A stretch of DNA of 17,885 bases from Sediminispirochaeta sp964394395 (lineage in GTDB: Bacteria; Spirochaetota; Spirochaetia; DSM-16054; Sediminispirochaetaceae). A program made the translations under genes and the position numbers. Where the stretch lies: contig CAYMWV010000059.1 in NCBI GenBank assembly GCA_964394395.1, forward strand, positions 1 through 17,885, read 5' to 3'. Each line of letters begins with the position of its first letter. Position 1 is the stretch's first letter. Below the pieces are notes generated by a model. It did no database searches and was not told the origin of the DNA. It was given only the letters and a program-made list of their open reading frames with translations. Of this stretch, positions 1 through 6,838 are shown piece after piece.

Positions 1-169
1 CCCGGATCATTTCCGGCCGGGTAGTGAGAATCCCGCTGACAGTGGCGAAGTTGATCCTCCCCCTATCCCGGCCCTCACGAAAGAGGCGTAGAAGCTCCCT
101 CCTTCGTCCGGCGATGCTCTCCGGCCAGGGGCGGTTAAGCATACCTTCGGCAGCCGAGCCAGCTCCCAT
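1..169 (-). CDS. Partial gene, probably dihydroorotate dehydrogenase-like
   Basis: Only the first 56 or so codons are present; the rest lies beyond the left edge. The reading frame opens at an ATG one base after the pyrF stop, with a GGGAGAG ribosome site in front; another in-frame ATG at 184 would overlap pyrF. The visible protein is basic, with a stretch RRRELLRLFREGRDRGRIN followed by FATVSGILTTRPEMI. From memory this resembles the N-terminus of some dihydroorotate dehydrogenase-family proteins, which would fit as the next step in a pyrB-pyrE-pyrF operon. No active-site residue falls in the visible part, so the function rests mainly on position. It is certainly an open frame co-transcribed with pyrF; the product name is tentative. 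Confidence 0.45.
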   Translation of the reverse strand, partial: MGAGSAAEGMLNRPWPESIAGRRRELLRLFREGRDRGRINFATVSGILTTRPEMIR

Positions 170-170
170 G

Positions 171-1076
171 CTACTCTCCCCCATAGGAGATATCCTCTTC
201 AAGTTTCATCAGAGCATCGATAGAGAGCTGATCCCAATTTGATGGAGCGCTTCTCTTCTCTTTTGCCCAGGGGTGAGTTATTCCGCTGGATGAGTTGATT
301 CTGGCCAGAGATACCGGGTAGCCGGCAGCCTTCAGCGTATATATGGTCAGCTTTCCACTCCCTCCCTGACCTCCCACTCCGGGGATGAGGAAGGGGACCC
401 GCCGGGAAGCTTGAAACTGTGCAAGCCGGGCGAGCTCTTCCGGATTGGTTGCCCCCACTACTGCGCCGGTACCGGGGGCTCTCTCCGCCCAGGAGGCGAT
501 AAGAGCAGCCACCTCAAGGTAGAAGGGGCTCCCTTTTCCAGCCACACCATCTACCGCCTCCAGGTTTTGAAACTCCCGCCCTCCGGGATTGCTGGTCCGG
601 TTGAGCACATAGACCCCCTTGCCCTGGCCGCACCAGGAGAGGAAGGGTTCCACCGAGTCACTTCCCATATAGGGAGCAACAGTAACCGCATCGGCCTGCC
701 ACGCTTTGAATGCCTCCTCGGCATAGTTGGCACTGCTTGTTGCAATGTCCCCCCGTTTTGCATCGAGAATAAGCGGAGTGTCGGGAAAAGCTTGACGGAG
801 CATACCAATCACCCTGGCGAGGGCCTTGCTGCCGTCAAAACTACCCTCCAGGGGCCGATCCAGCCGATGGTAGTAACCGAGGTTGGGTTTAAAGGCACCG
901 GGTATCAGCCCCGCTCCGATCATCCGGTCAAAGAGGCGCTCATAGGTGGCGCTGATCCGTTCCGCCGGAGGGAGCTTTTGAAAGGGGTAAGACTCCGGTA
1001 AGGGATCCAGGCCCAGAGAGAGTATGCTATGGTTTCTCCGGGCAGAACGTTCAAGTAGTTCAAGATAGCTTTCCAT
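171..1076 (-). CDS. pyrF: Orotidine-5'-phosphate decarboxylase, type 2
   Basis: This enzyme converts OMP to UMP, the last step of de novo UMP synthesis, in the cytoplasm. The 301-residue protein has the long form typical of the type 2 subfamily. The catalytic signature LDAKRGDIATSSANYAEEAF is at about residues 104-123 (Asp105, Lys107, Asp110), with the substrate-site LGLDP at 21-25 and Lys63 in AFKPN. The TSNPGG loop (161-166) and the IPGVGGQGG phosphate-binding loop near the C-terminus also match. The ATG at 1076 shares one base with the pyrE stop (TAATG), so translation is probably coupled to pyrE; a GAGGGGGA ribosome site lies just upstream. It is followed after one base by another gene of the same operon. 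The identification is secure. Confidence 0.95.
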   Translation of the reverse strand: MESYLELLERSARRNHSILSLGLDPLPESYPFQKLPPAERISATYERLFDRMIGAGLIPGAFKPNLGYYHRLDRPLEGSFDGSKALARVIGMLRQAFPDTPLILDAKRGDIATSSANYAEEAFKAWQADAVTVAPYMGSDSVEPFLSWCGQGKGVYVLNRTSNPGGREFQNLEAVDGVAGKGSPFYLEVAALIASWAERAPGTGAVVGATNPEELARLAQFQASRRVPFLIPGVGGQGGSGKLTIYTLKAAGYPVSLARINSSSGITHPWAKEKRSAPSNWDQLSIDALMKLEEDISYGGE

Positions 1077-1783
1077 TAGAGATCCCCCTCAGGAGGAAAG
1101 CCGTTCTTCTCTCCCCATCCAAAGGGATCTTCCCTCCAGGAGAGCAGTTGGGATTCCTCTTTCTCGGTAATGTAGCCCCCCTGTCGAGCAGCGGCAATCA
1201 TCTCACCGTACTGTAGTACCGGAAGCGCTCGGCAGGGCGGGGCAAGGCTGCCGAAGGCCTCATCAGCTCTATCAAGGCCATAGGAGAAGATCGCCAGGCA
1301 GAGAGAAACCTGGGCGCCCTCATCCCGGAGAGCTTTTACCGCTCCTATGGAGCTTCCTCCGGTGGAGATCAGATCCTCAACCAGAAGCACCTCTTTTCCC
1401 TGCAGGTAATGATCCCCGCAGAGCCCTTCAATCCGGTTATTCCGGCCGTGGCTCTTGGAAGAGCCTCTCACATAGACCAGGGGCTTTCCCAACCTGTCAG
1501 CCAGGCTTGTAGCGTGGGGTATTCCCGCCGTGGCGGTCCCCGCAATAATATCCGGATCAATTCCTTCCCTCTTGAGAGCATCGACAAAGGCGGAAATAAC
1601 AAGAGCCCTCGTCCGGGCAGAGGAGAGAAGCATCCGGTTATCATTATAGATCGGCATCCGGTAACCGGAGGCCCACCGAAAGGGGTTTTCCGGGCGTAAC
1701 TCTATCGCCCCGATGGAGAGACTTGCCGCAGCTATCTCCCTCGGATATTGCTCTGTGGGGTATTCGGGGTAGTGCAAGCTCAT
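1076..1783 (-). CDS. pyrE: Orotate phosphoribosyltransferase
   Basis: This enzyme joins orotate and PRPP to make OMP, the substrate of the next gene product. The PRPP-binding motif VLLVEDLISTGGSS is at about residues 133-146, and the N-terminal strand FRWASGYRMPIYNDNR is typical of OPRTases. I place the start at the ATG at 1783 (235 residues) rather than the in-frame ATG at 1789. AAGGAG sits eight bases before the former but only two before the latter. The chosen ATG also forms a perfect ATGA overlap with the pyrBI stop, which suggests translational coupling. Length and motifs are normal and nothing is missing. It lies centrally in the pyrBI-pyrE-pyrF operon. Confidence 0.95.
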   Translation of the reverse strand: MSLHYPEYPTEQYPREIAAASLSIGAIELRPENPFRWASGYRMPIYNDNRMLLSSARTRALVISAFVDALKREGIDPDIIAGTATAGIPHATSLADRLGKPLVYVRGSSKSHGRNNRIEGLCGDHYLQGKEVLLVEDLISTGGSSIGAVKALRDEGAQVSLCLAIFSYGLDRADEAFGSLAPPCRALPVLQYGEMIAAARQGGYITEKEESQLLSWREDPFGWGEKNGFPPEGDL

Positions 1784-3375
1784 TTCCATATCTCCTTGAA
1801 TGTGTGGGGGGTTTCACAATAGCGGCATACAAAGATCTCCCCCTCCACCCGGGAAAACTCTGCAGGAACCATCTCTCCGTTTACCGGATGGCTGATACAT
1901 AACTCGTTTCTACAACTTATGGTGTCAAAGTTGTAAATCCGCGGGGGCATATGGAGACGAAGCTTTTTGACAATCCGGCGCTGATGGACAATATTGAGGG
2001 TACTCCCCGGAGCAATTGCCGCAAGCTGCTTCATCTGCCGGCCGTCGAAGCCCTCAAAGCCGGGGCGGAAGATGATCCCCTTCATGGCTCCTTTGGCTGT
2101 GTGGCTTTCAGTGACCCATTCACCTCCCTTGCCATAGAGTTTGAGCACCGAAATGATCCTGGCCATGTGCTCCCGGATTTCCCGCTCGCTGTCCCCCCTA
2201 CAGATGTGGTCGATCACAATACCGTCGGAAATCGGGTTTACCCCCTCGGCATACTGCTTTGGCGGGACCCCCTCGGCAATTGGTACATCCTCAAGAAAAG
2301 CTTTTTCCTGATCCTTCCTTCCGGTTTCCCCCTTTTTCTGCAGTTTAGGGGAAAAATCATCTCCAGTTTTCCCCGCAATCAGGGAAAGGAGGACAATCCT
2401 GATCAGTTTACCATTGATCGACTGGTTTTCCCAACCATTTAGGGGAGTTTCATCGAGGAATGTGGGGATAGTAGGATGTTCTTTATGTCTCGGAAGGGGG
2501 TGGTAAAATTTGCTTCCCTCTTTGATCCGGGGGAGAAATCTGCTTTGAAAAACAATCTTATCCCTCAGCTCATCCTGGCGCTTGAGGATATCGTCCCCCA
2601 TCCGCTCCAGTTGAGGCCTGGTAAAGTACCAGATGGGAGCGCTTTTACCGGCGTCCAGATACGCTTCAATGGAAGAGAAGCTCCTCACAGAGAAGCCGTT
2701 TTCCTCCATCCTCCGGATATAGTAATCAGGCATAGCCAGTTCCGGGGGAGCCACAAGATCAACCGAAACGGTATCGAAAAACTGCAAACCATCCACCTTG
2801 GAGTGGACAGTTCTCCCATGGAAAAGGTCTCCCACCAGGGCGATATGGATTCGGTCGCTCTTCCACTCAAGCTGCTCCAGAAAAGAGAACTCATCTAAAA
2901 GCTCCTGGGTGGGATGCTCATGTTTACCATCCCCGGCATTGATGAAGGAGGGGGTATAGGGAAGATTATTTCTCCGGGCGAACTGGCGGCCGTTATCCTC
3001 CAGCCAGCGGCAAACCCCTTCCAGTTTGCTCCGGACGATAAAGACCCAGTTACCATACCCACTGAGGGTGTTAAAGGTGTCCGCATAGCTCTCTTTCTTG
3101 TTTATCGAGCTGTGCCCCACATCAAGACCATTGAGCTTGACCCGATGAAACTCTGCAGCGTTCTTGAAAGACTCCTTGGTCCTGGTGCTGTCTTCGAGAA
3201 AGACCTCGTAGATACCAAAGTCACCATTATCTATCCGGTATCGGTCAATCACAGCATCATCCCCCGCCATCAGCGCTTCCTTGAACCGCCGGGTATGGTG
3301 AAACAGATAGTGTCGCTCCTCTTCACTAAAGTCCCTGATCACCGCCAGGCTTCTTCCCTTAAATACCGATTGCAT
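1780..3375 (-). CDS. pyrBI: Aspartate carbamoyltransferase, fused catalytic and regulatory chains
   Basis: This enzyme condenses carbamoyl phosphate with aspartate, the committed step of pyrimidine synthesis. At 531 residues it is a fusion. The catalytic part (about 1-335) shows STRT at 63-66, Lys93-Lys94, HPTQ at 154-157, GDLFHGRTVHS at 182-192 and HPLPR at 292-296. A charged linker (about 336-378) joins a PyrI-like regulatory domain with VIDH at 387-390, matching the nucleotide-binding strand of PyrI. The zinc site has Cys488, Cys493, Cys517 and Cys520 (CX4C and CX2C). The intact regulatory part implies allosteric control by nucleotides. Single-chain PyrBI enzymes are known from Thermotoga and Treponema. 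The ATG has GGAGGTG five bases upstream. Expression is probably also controlled by the leader terminator described separately. Confidence 0.95.
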   Translation of the reverse strand: MQSVFKGRSLAVIRDFSEEERHYLFHHTRRFKEALMAGDDAVIDRYRIDNGDFGIYEVFLEDSTRTKESFKNAAEFHRVKLNGLDVGHSSINKKESYADTFNTLSGYGNWVFIVRSKLEGVCRWLEDNGRQFARRNNLPYTPSFINAGDGKHEHPTQELLDEFSFLEQLEWKSDRIHIALVGDLFHGRTVHSKVDGLQFFDTVSVDLVAPPELAMPDYYIRRMEENGFSVRSFSSIEAYLDAGKSAPIWYFTRPQLERMGDDILKRQDELRDKIVFQSRFLPRIKEGSKFYHPLPRHKEHPTIPTFLDETPLNGWENQSINGKLIRIVLLSLIAGKTGDDFSPKLQKKGETGRKDQEKAFLEDVPIAEGVPPKQYAEGVNPISDGIVIDHICRGDSEREIREHMARIISVLKLYGKGGEWVTESHTAKGAMKGIIFRPGFEGFDGRQMKQLAAIAPGSTLNIVHQRRIVKKLRLHMPPRIYNFDTISCRNELCISHPVNGEMVPAEFSRVEGEIFVCRYCETPHTFKEIWK

Positions 3376-3407
3376 CTCGCCACCTCCAGGTTTTTATAGT
3401 ATAGAGA

Positions 3408-3426
3408 GAACCATCAGCGATGGTTC
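3408..3426. repeat. Perfect palindrome ahead of pyrBI
   Basis: Arms GAACCATC and GATGGTTC (8 bp each) flank a 3-base centre. It lies between the leader terminator and the pyrBI ribosome site, five bases upstream of a TATACT (3403-3398, minus strand). It covers the stop codon of the second leader ORF. It could be an RNA hairpin or an operator for a secondary promoter; no convincing -35 box is at the right distance. Confidence 0.5.
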
Positions 3427-3476
3427 GCCATTTTTGACAAAAAAAAAGCCGGCACAAAGGCCGACAAACAATCCAT
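3414..3476 (-). CDS. Possible second leader peptide of the pyr operon
   Basis: A 20-codon ORF begins at an ATG that overlaps the stop of the preceding leader ORF (TGATG). It reads straight through both arms and the T-tract of the leader terminator; the T-run is read as Phe-Phe-Leu. Translation through the terminator would block its folding, as happens with the pyrL leader of enteric bacteria. There is no good ribosome site of its own, so it would depend on re-initiation from the upstream leader ORF. Whether it is translated at all is an inference from layout. Confidence 0.35.
   Translation of the reverse strand: MDCLSAFVPAFFLSKMANHR
3439..3465 (-). terminator. Rho-independent terminator (attenuator) in the pyr leader
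   Basis: On the minus strand GTCGGC and GCCGGC form a 6-bp GC-rich stem (one G-T pair) with a 6-base loop CTTTGT, followed immediately by nine T. It lies about 90 bases downstream of the predicted pyr start site and 63 bases upstream of the pyrBI ATG. It therefore sits between promoter and operon, the position of an attenuator. U-rich stretches precede it. Confidence 0.8.
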
Positions 3477-3550
3477 CACCGAAGAAACAGCACCCCCCAG
3501 AAGGAGGGGTCCGGAACAAGCCGCCAAAACGGCATCCAATGAATCTTCAT
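3476..3550 (-). CDS. Possible first leader peptide of the pyr operon
   Basis: A 24-codon ORF (starts MKIHWMPFWRL, ends GVLFLR, rich in Trp and Phe) opens about four bases after the predicted transcription start, so it would be translated from a nearly leaderless RNA. There is no Shine-Dalgarno sequence. Its TGA overlaps the ATG of a second small ORF that crosses the terminator. It contains a stable hairpin at 3492-3510 (ACCCCTC and GGGGGGT with one G-T pair) that could pause polymerase. Support is positional only. Confidence 0.35.
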   Translation of the reverse strand: MKIHWMPFWRLVPDPSFWGVLFLR

Positions 3551-3560
3551 ATTGGCGGGG

Positions 3561-3589
3561 ATTATAGCAGAAAAGGTTCCCCAAAGCAA
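3561..3589 (-). promoter_or_regulatory. Promoter of the pyr operon
   Basis: On the minus strand TTGCTT (3589-3584), a 17-base spacer and a perfect TATAAT (3566-3561) carrying the extended TGC element. Transcription should start near 3554. It lies back to back with the promoter of the HD-GYP gene, the two -35 boxes being 15 bases apart. Confidence 0.7.
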
Positions 3590-3604
3590 GCAGTTAAAAG
3601 CCCC

Positions 3605-3632
3605 TTGCACTTCTCTATTCCCTGGCTATACT
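3605..3632 (+). promoter_or_regulatory. Promoter of the HD-GYP gene
   Basis: TTGCAC (3605-3610), a 16-base spacer and TATACT (3627-3632). The ATG of the gene is only eight bases after the -10 box, so the mRNA would be leaderless or nearly so. The -35 box is a weak match. Confidence 0.5.
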
Positions 3633-3640
3633 GAGAAGAT

Positions 3641-5446
3641 ATGGAAAGGAAGAAACAGAAAGAGCTGAGAAGTCTGGCCGGCCTCTCTTCCCGTTACCAG
3701 GCCCTCTCGATCCTCCTTTTGGCGATGGTGCTTATCCTGGTGCTCATCTTCAGCGGTTCGATTTACCGGATGGAGACCATAAGTGATCAGTACCGATCTA
3801 CCATAGTACTGGTCAACAGTGTTATAAGCGAGCTGAACCGGATCAACGCTGAGGTGCCTGAAAAACGGAACTACGGGATTCTGCAGGAACGGATAGAGCG
3901 GCTGCTTGACAACTTGATGAATAGTATTTTTCAACACTCCCTTGCAGGAGATTTATCAACACTGCCCCTTCGATTGTCGGATCAAAGCAGGGAGAATTCG
4001 ATCAGCCATACCCTGGCGGTACAGGAAGTTGGAGCAGTTGCCCGGGCCCTGTCAGAGTATTTCTACCGCAGTAGGGAGAGCCTTTCCATCTTTGCGGTAC
4101 TAAGTATCAGCTTGAGTCTCATCTCAATCGGCACGCTCTTTATCCTGACCCTGCTGATTCGGGGGGCCAACAGACGCTTTCATAAGCAGATCGAGATCGG
4201 ATTCAGCACCATGCAAAAGAGTCTGGATAACGAAAGCGACTCTTCTCCCCTCTTCGATATCCCGAAATGGGAGGAAGAGGCGCTTCTACAAACAACTGTG
4301 GAGAGCCTGAGCCGGCAGATAAAGCAGGAGCGGGAACTTCGGGAGATGGAGCCCCAGCACAATCTGGAATCTCTGCTCCGCCGGATTAAGACCCTTATCG
4401 GGGCTAAAACTCCCTGCGACCGCCTCTCCATCGCTTTTCTGAACGGCCATGGGCTCCTTCTTGCCGAAGCTGTAGCGACCGACCTTCCCCATCTCTCTCT
4501 TGAGCCCGGTTTTACTGAGCACATATCCCAAACCAGCCTGGGAAAGCTTATCCAGCATAAACATCCGAGGATTATCAACAACCTGGAGGAGCATCACAGG
4601 ATTGAGGGAAAGTCCAGATCCAACGACCTGCTTTTACAGGAGGGAATCAAAGCAAGCATCACCATTCCCCTCTTTTTTGAGCAGCGCTGTGTCGGTTTTC
4701 TTTTTGCTTCCAGTACCCAAAAAGAGATCTACCGGGACCGGGATGCGGTCCATGTAGAAAAAATTGCATACCGGGTGAAACAACACCTTTATTACAGCTT
4801 TCTCCTGCAGCAGGTGATTGCCGAGACAGCCAGATCCTTTGTCAAGCTGACGGAAAAAAAGGACGCCGAAACAAGCCTTCACATTCTTCGGATTGCCCAG
4901 TACAGCTACATTATCGCCAAGGAACTGAGAAAGCGAGGAGCCTACCAGGTAAGCCCCAGGTTTATGCGGGAGCTCCTCTGGTTTGCCCCCCTCCATGATA
5001 TAGGCAAGATAGGTGTCCCCGATTCGGTTCTCTTAAAACCGGGGAGGCTTGACCCTTCAGAGTGGGGGGTGATGGAAACCCATGTAAAGATCGGTGAAGA
5101 GCTTATCCGCTCCATGCAGCGAGGTATTGGTAAAACTCTGGATGAAACCATTCTCGACACAGCGATCGACCTGATTAGCAGCCACCACGAAAAATGGGAC
5201 GGCAGCGGATACCCCCGGGGACTTCAGGGTGAGGAGATTCCCTTATCTGGCCGAATAGTAGCGGCGGCGGATGTTTTTGACTCCCTCACCAATAGACGCC
5301 CCTACAAAGAACCCTATTCGATAGATGAATCCCTAAACATCATCCGTCAGGGCAAGGGGAGCCATTTCGATCCCAAAATAATCGACGCTTTTGAGGGTGT
5401 ATTGGAAGAAATTCTGCAAGTCTACGAGCAGCACAAGGAGCTATAG
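3641..5446 (+). CDS. Membrane protein with GAF and HD-GYP domains, predicted c-di-GMP phosphodiesterase
   Basis: The 601-residue protein begins with a basic tail, a membrane segment at about 20-42, an outer-facing region of roughly 100 residues and a second membrane segment at about 147-173. A linker leads to a GAF-like domain (about 245-385) and a complete HD-GYP domain (about 395-595). The domain has His414, the HD pair His452-Asp453 in LHDIGKIGVP, His481, the pair His515-His516, and GSGYP at 521-525. All residues expected in an active c-di-GMP hydrolase are present. The outer region matches nothing I recognise and may sense a signal. No ribosome site precedes the ATG and an in-frame stop lies just upstream, so translation from a nearly leaderless mRNA is likely. 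The next gene starts 39 bases on with no terminator between. Confidence 0.88.
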   Translation: MERKKQKELRSLAGLSSRYQALSILLLAMVLILVLIFSGSIYRMETISDQYRSTIVLVNSVISELNRINAEVPEKRNYGILQERIERLLDNLMNSIFQHSLAGDLSTLPLRLSDQSRENSISHTLAVQEVGAVARALSEYFYRSRESLSIFAVLSISLSLISIGTLFILTLLIRGANRRFHKQIEIGFSTMQKSLDNESDSSPLFDIPKWEEEALLQTTVESLSRQIKQERELREMEPQHNLESLLRRIKTLIGAKTPCDRLSIAFLNGHGLLLAEAVATDLPHLSLEPGFTEHISQTSLGKLIQHKHPRIINNLEEHHRIEGKSRSNDLLLQEGIKASITIPLFFEQRCVGFLFASSTQKEIYRDRDAVHVEKIAYRVKQHLYYSFLLQQVIAETARSFVKLTEKKDAETSLHILRIAQYSYIIAKELRKRGAYQVSPRFMRELLWFAPLHDIGKIGVPDSVLLKPGRLDPSEWGVMETHVKIGEELIRSMQRGIGKTLDETILDTAIDLISSHHEKWDGSGYPRGLQGEEIPLSGRIVAAADVFDSLTNRRPYKEPYSIDESLNIIRQGKGSHFDPKIIDAFEGVLEEILQVYEQHKEL

Positions 5447-5485
5447 GGACCCCGTCAAAGGGGAGAGAAAAGGAGTGGAATTACT

Positions 5486-6775
5486 ATGCGTTTATTGATT
5501 AATAATTGTCGATTCAGCCGATGGGATAACGAGGGAGGACTCCAATTTGAAGAGGGGTCAATTGCTCTGGACTCCGGGACGATCCACTCCATCGGAAAGG
5601 TTCCGGAAGGATTTGCTCCGGAAAAGACCATAGAAGCTTCAGGAAAGCTTGCCCTGCCCGGACTGGTGAACAGCCACACCCATGTCTCGATGAGTCTGCT
5701 CAGGAACCTGGTGGACGACCGGGAGCTGATGGATTGGCTGGAGAATGCGGTTTGGCCTATCGAGGAGAAGATGGGGCCCCCGGAGATCAATATTGGTGCC
5801 CGGCTCTCCATGATTGAGATGATTAAAAGCGGGGTAACCGCTTTTGCGGATATGTATTTTCACATGGGTGAAGTGGCGAAGGCCGCAGTGGAAGGTGGAA
5901 TCAGAGTCAATATAGGGGCAGGCTTGACCGGCACGGGGGATACTATCGGAGAGAAGCTTGATGCTTTCCGGGCCCTCCACCGGGAGTGGAACGGAGAGGC
6001 CGGTGGCTCGGTCACCGTTGATCTGGCGCCCCACGCCCCTTACACCTGCGACAGCGGCTGTCTGGAAAAGGCTGCAGAGTTGGCAAACGAATTGGAGTGT
6101 GGCCTCCATATCCATCTTGCTGAAACCGCCGGAGAAGTTTCCTCCTGTAAAGCCGAGCATGGCCTCTCCCCCATCGCATTGGCGAAACAATGCGGAGTTT
6201 TCAGCCGCCGCACTATTGCAGCTCACTGTGTTCATATCGATGAGGCGGACATGGAAATTCTCGCCCAAGAGAATGTTCATGTGGTACACAATCCAAGCAG
6301 TAATCTGAAGCTCGCCAGCGGCTTCGCCCCCCTGAAAGCTATGCTAAACCGGGGGATTTCTTTGGCGATCGGTACCGATAGTGCTGCTAGCAACAACAAG
6401 CAGGATATGGTTGAAGAGGTACATATAGCAGCAATTCTGGCCAAGGCGGTTGCAAAAGACCCAAAGGTGCTTCCGGCAGCCCAGGCGATCGCCCTGGCCA
6501 CCAAAGGGGGAGCCGCCGCTCTCGGTCTACCTGAAGGGAGCGGCTATTTACGGGAAGGAGCACCGGGAGATATTATCCTCATTGATACCACCGGTGCCCA
6601 TATGCAACCCCTCCACAATCCAGCCGCAGCGCTGGTCTACAGCGCCTCCTCCTCCGATGTTTCCACCATGATTTGCCAGGGTAAGCTTGTAATGGAGGAT
6701 AGGAAAATTCTTACCCTGGACGAAGAGGAGATCAAAAGGGAAGCTGCGGAAGTTGCCCGGCGATTGAAATCTTGA
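5486..6775 (+). CDS. mtaD: 5-methylthioadenosine/S-adenosylhomocysteine deaminase
   Basis: This metal-dependent amidohydrolase removes the amino group of methylthioadenosine (and often S-adenosylhomocysteine), giving methylthioinosine or S-inosylhomocysteine. In the 429 residues, metal ligands are visible as His64 and His66 (SHTH), His210 (HIHLAE) and Asp298 (GTDSA). Glu213 and His247 complete the catalytic set, and APHAPYTCD at 181-189 is typical of the family. Length is normal. AAGGAG lies ten bases before the ATG. The neighbour mtnA belongs to the same salvage route, which favours methylthioadenosine as the substrate; other deaminases of the ATZ/TRZ group have similar motifs, so exact substrate choice is inferred. 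Confidence 0.88.
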   Translation: MRLLINNCRFSRWDNEGGLQFEEGSIALDSGTIHSIGKVPEGFAPEKTIEASGKLALPGLVNSHTHVSMSLLRNLVDDRELMDWLENAVWPIEEKMGPPEINIGARLSMIEMIKSGVTAFADMYFHMGEVAKAAVEGGIRVNIGAGLTGTGDTIGEKLDAFRALHREWNGEAGGSVTVDLAPHAPYTCDSGCLEKAAELANELECGLHIHLAETAGEVSSCKAEHGLSPIALAKQCGVFSRRTIAAHCVHIDEADMEILAQENVHVVHNPSSNLKLASGFAPLKAMLNRGISLAIGTDSAASNNKQDMVEEVHIAAILAKAVAKDPKVLPAAQAIALATKGGAAALGLPEGSGYLREGAPGDIILIDTTGAHMQPLHNPAAALVYSASSSDVSTMICQGKLVMEDRKILTLDEEEIKREAAEVARRLKS

Positions 6776-6801
6776 AGCACCACGGCAAGCACAAGCACAA
6801 G

Positions 6802-6825
6802 AGGATCGCATGAAACAGGATCGCA
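6802..6825. repeat. Short direct repeat between mtaD and mtnA
   Basis: The 9-mer AGGATCGCA occurs at 6802-6810 and again at 6817-6825, just before the mtnA ribosome site. It probably has no function and may be a relic of a small duplication in the 63-base spacer. Confidence 0.4.
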
Positions 6826-6838
6826 AGGAGTAATAGGG

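Noticed and set aside
411..1001. Long open frame (196 codons) on the plus strand opposite pyrF
   Set aside because: It lies wholly inside pyrF, has no ribosome site, and its sequence is low in recognisable features; it is an antisense shadow of a GC-rich gene.
1951..3399. Open frames of 140-163 codons on the plus strand opposite pyrBI
   Set aside because: pyrBI is intact with all family motifs on the other strand. These frames have no promoter or ribosome site.
3434..3439. TTGACA on the plus strand near the terminator
   Set aside because: No -10 box at a suitable distance and no plus-strand gene within reach.
3434..3634. 66-codon open frame on the plus strand in the pyr/HD-GYP intergenic region
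   Set aside because: Its composition (Lys, Pro-rich) follows from the A-run and C-runs of the leader; it has no ribosome site and overlaps the attenuator and both promoters.
5450..5466. CCCC and GGGG pair after the HD-GYP gene as a terminator
   Set aside because: Only about four base pairs and no T-run follow, so it would not terminate transcription.
5639..6289. 216-codon open frame opposite mtaD
   Set aside because: Its translation mirrors the His- and Gly-rich codons of mtaD and has no start signals.
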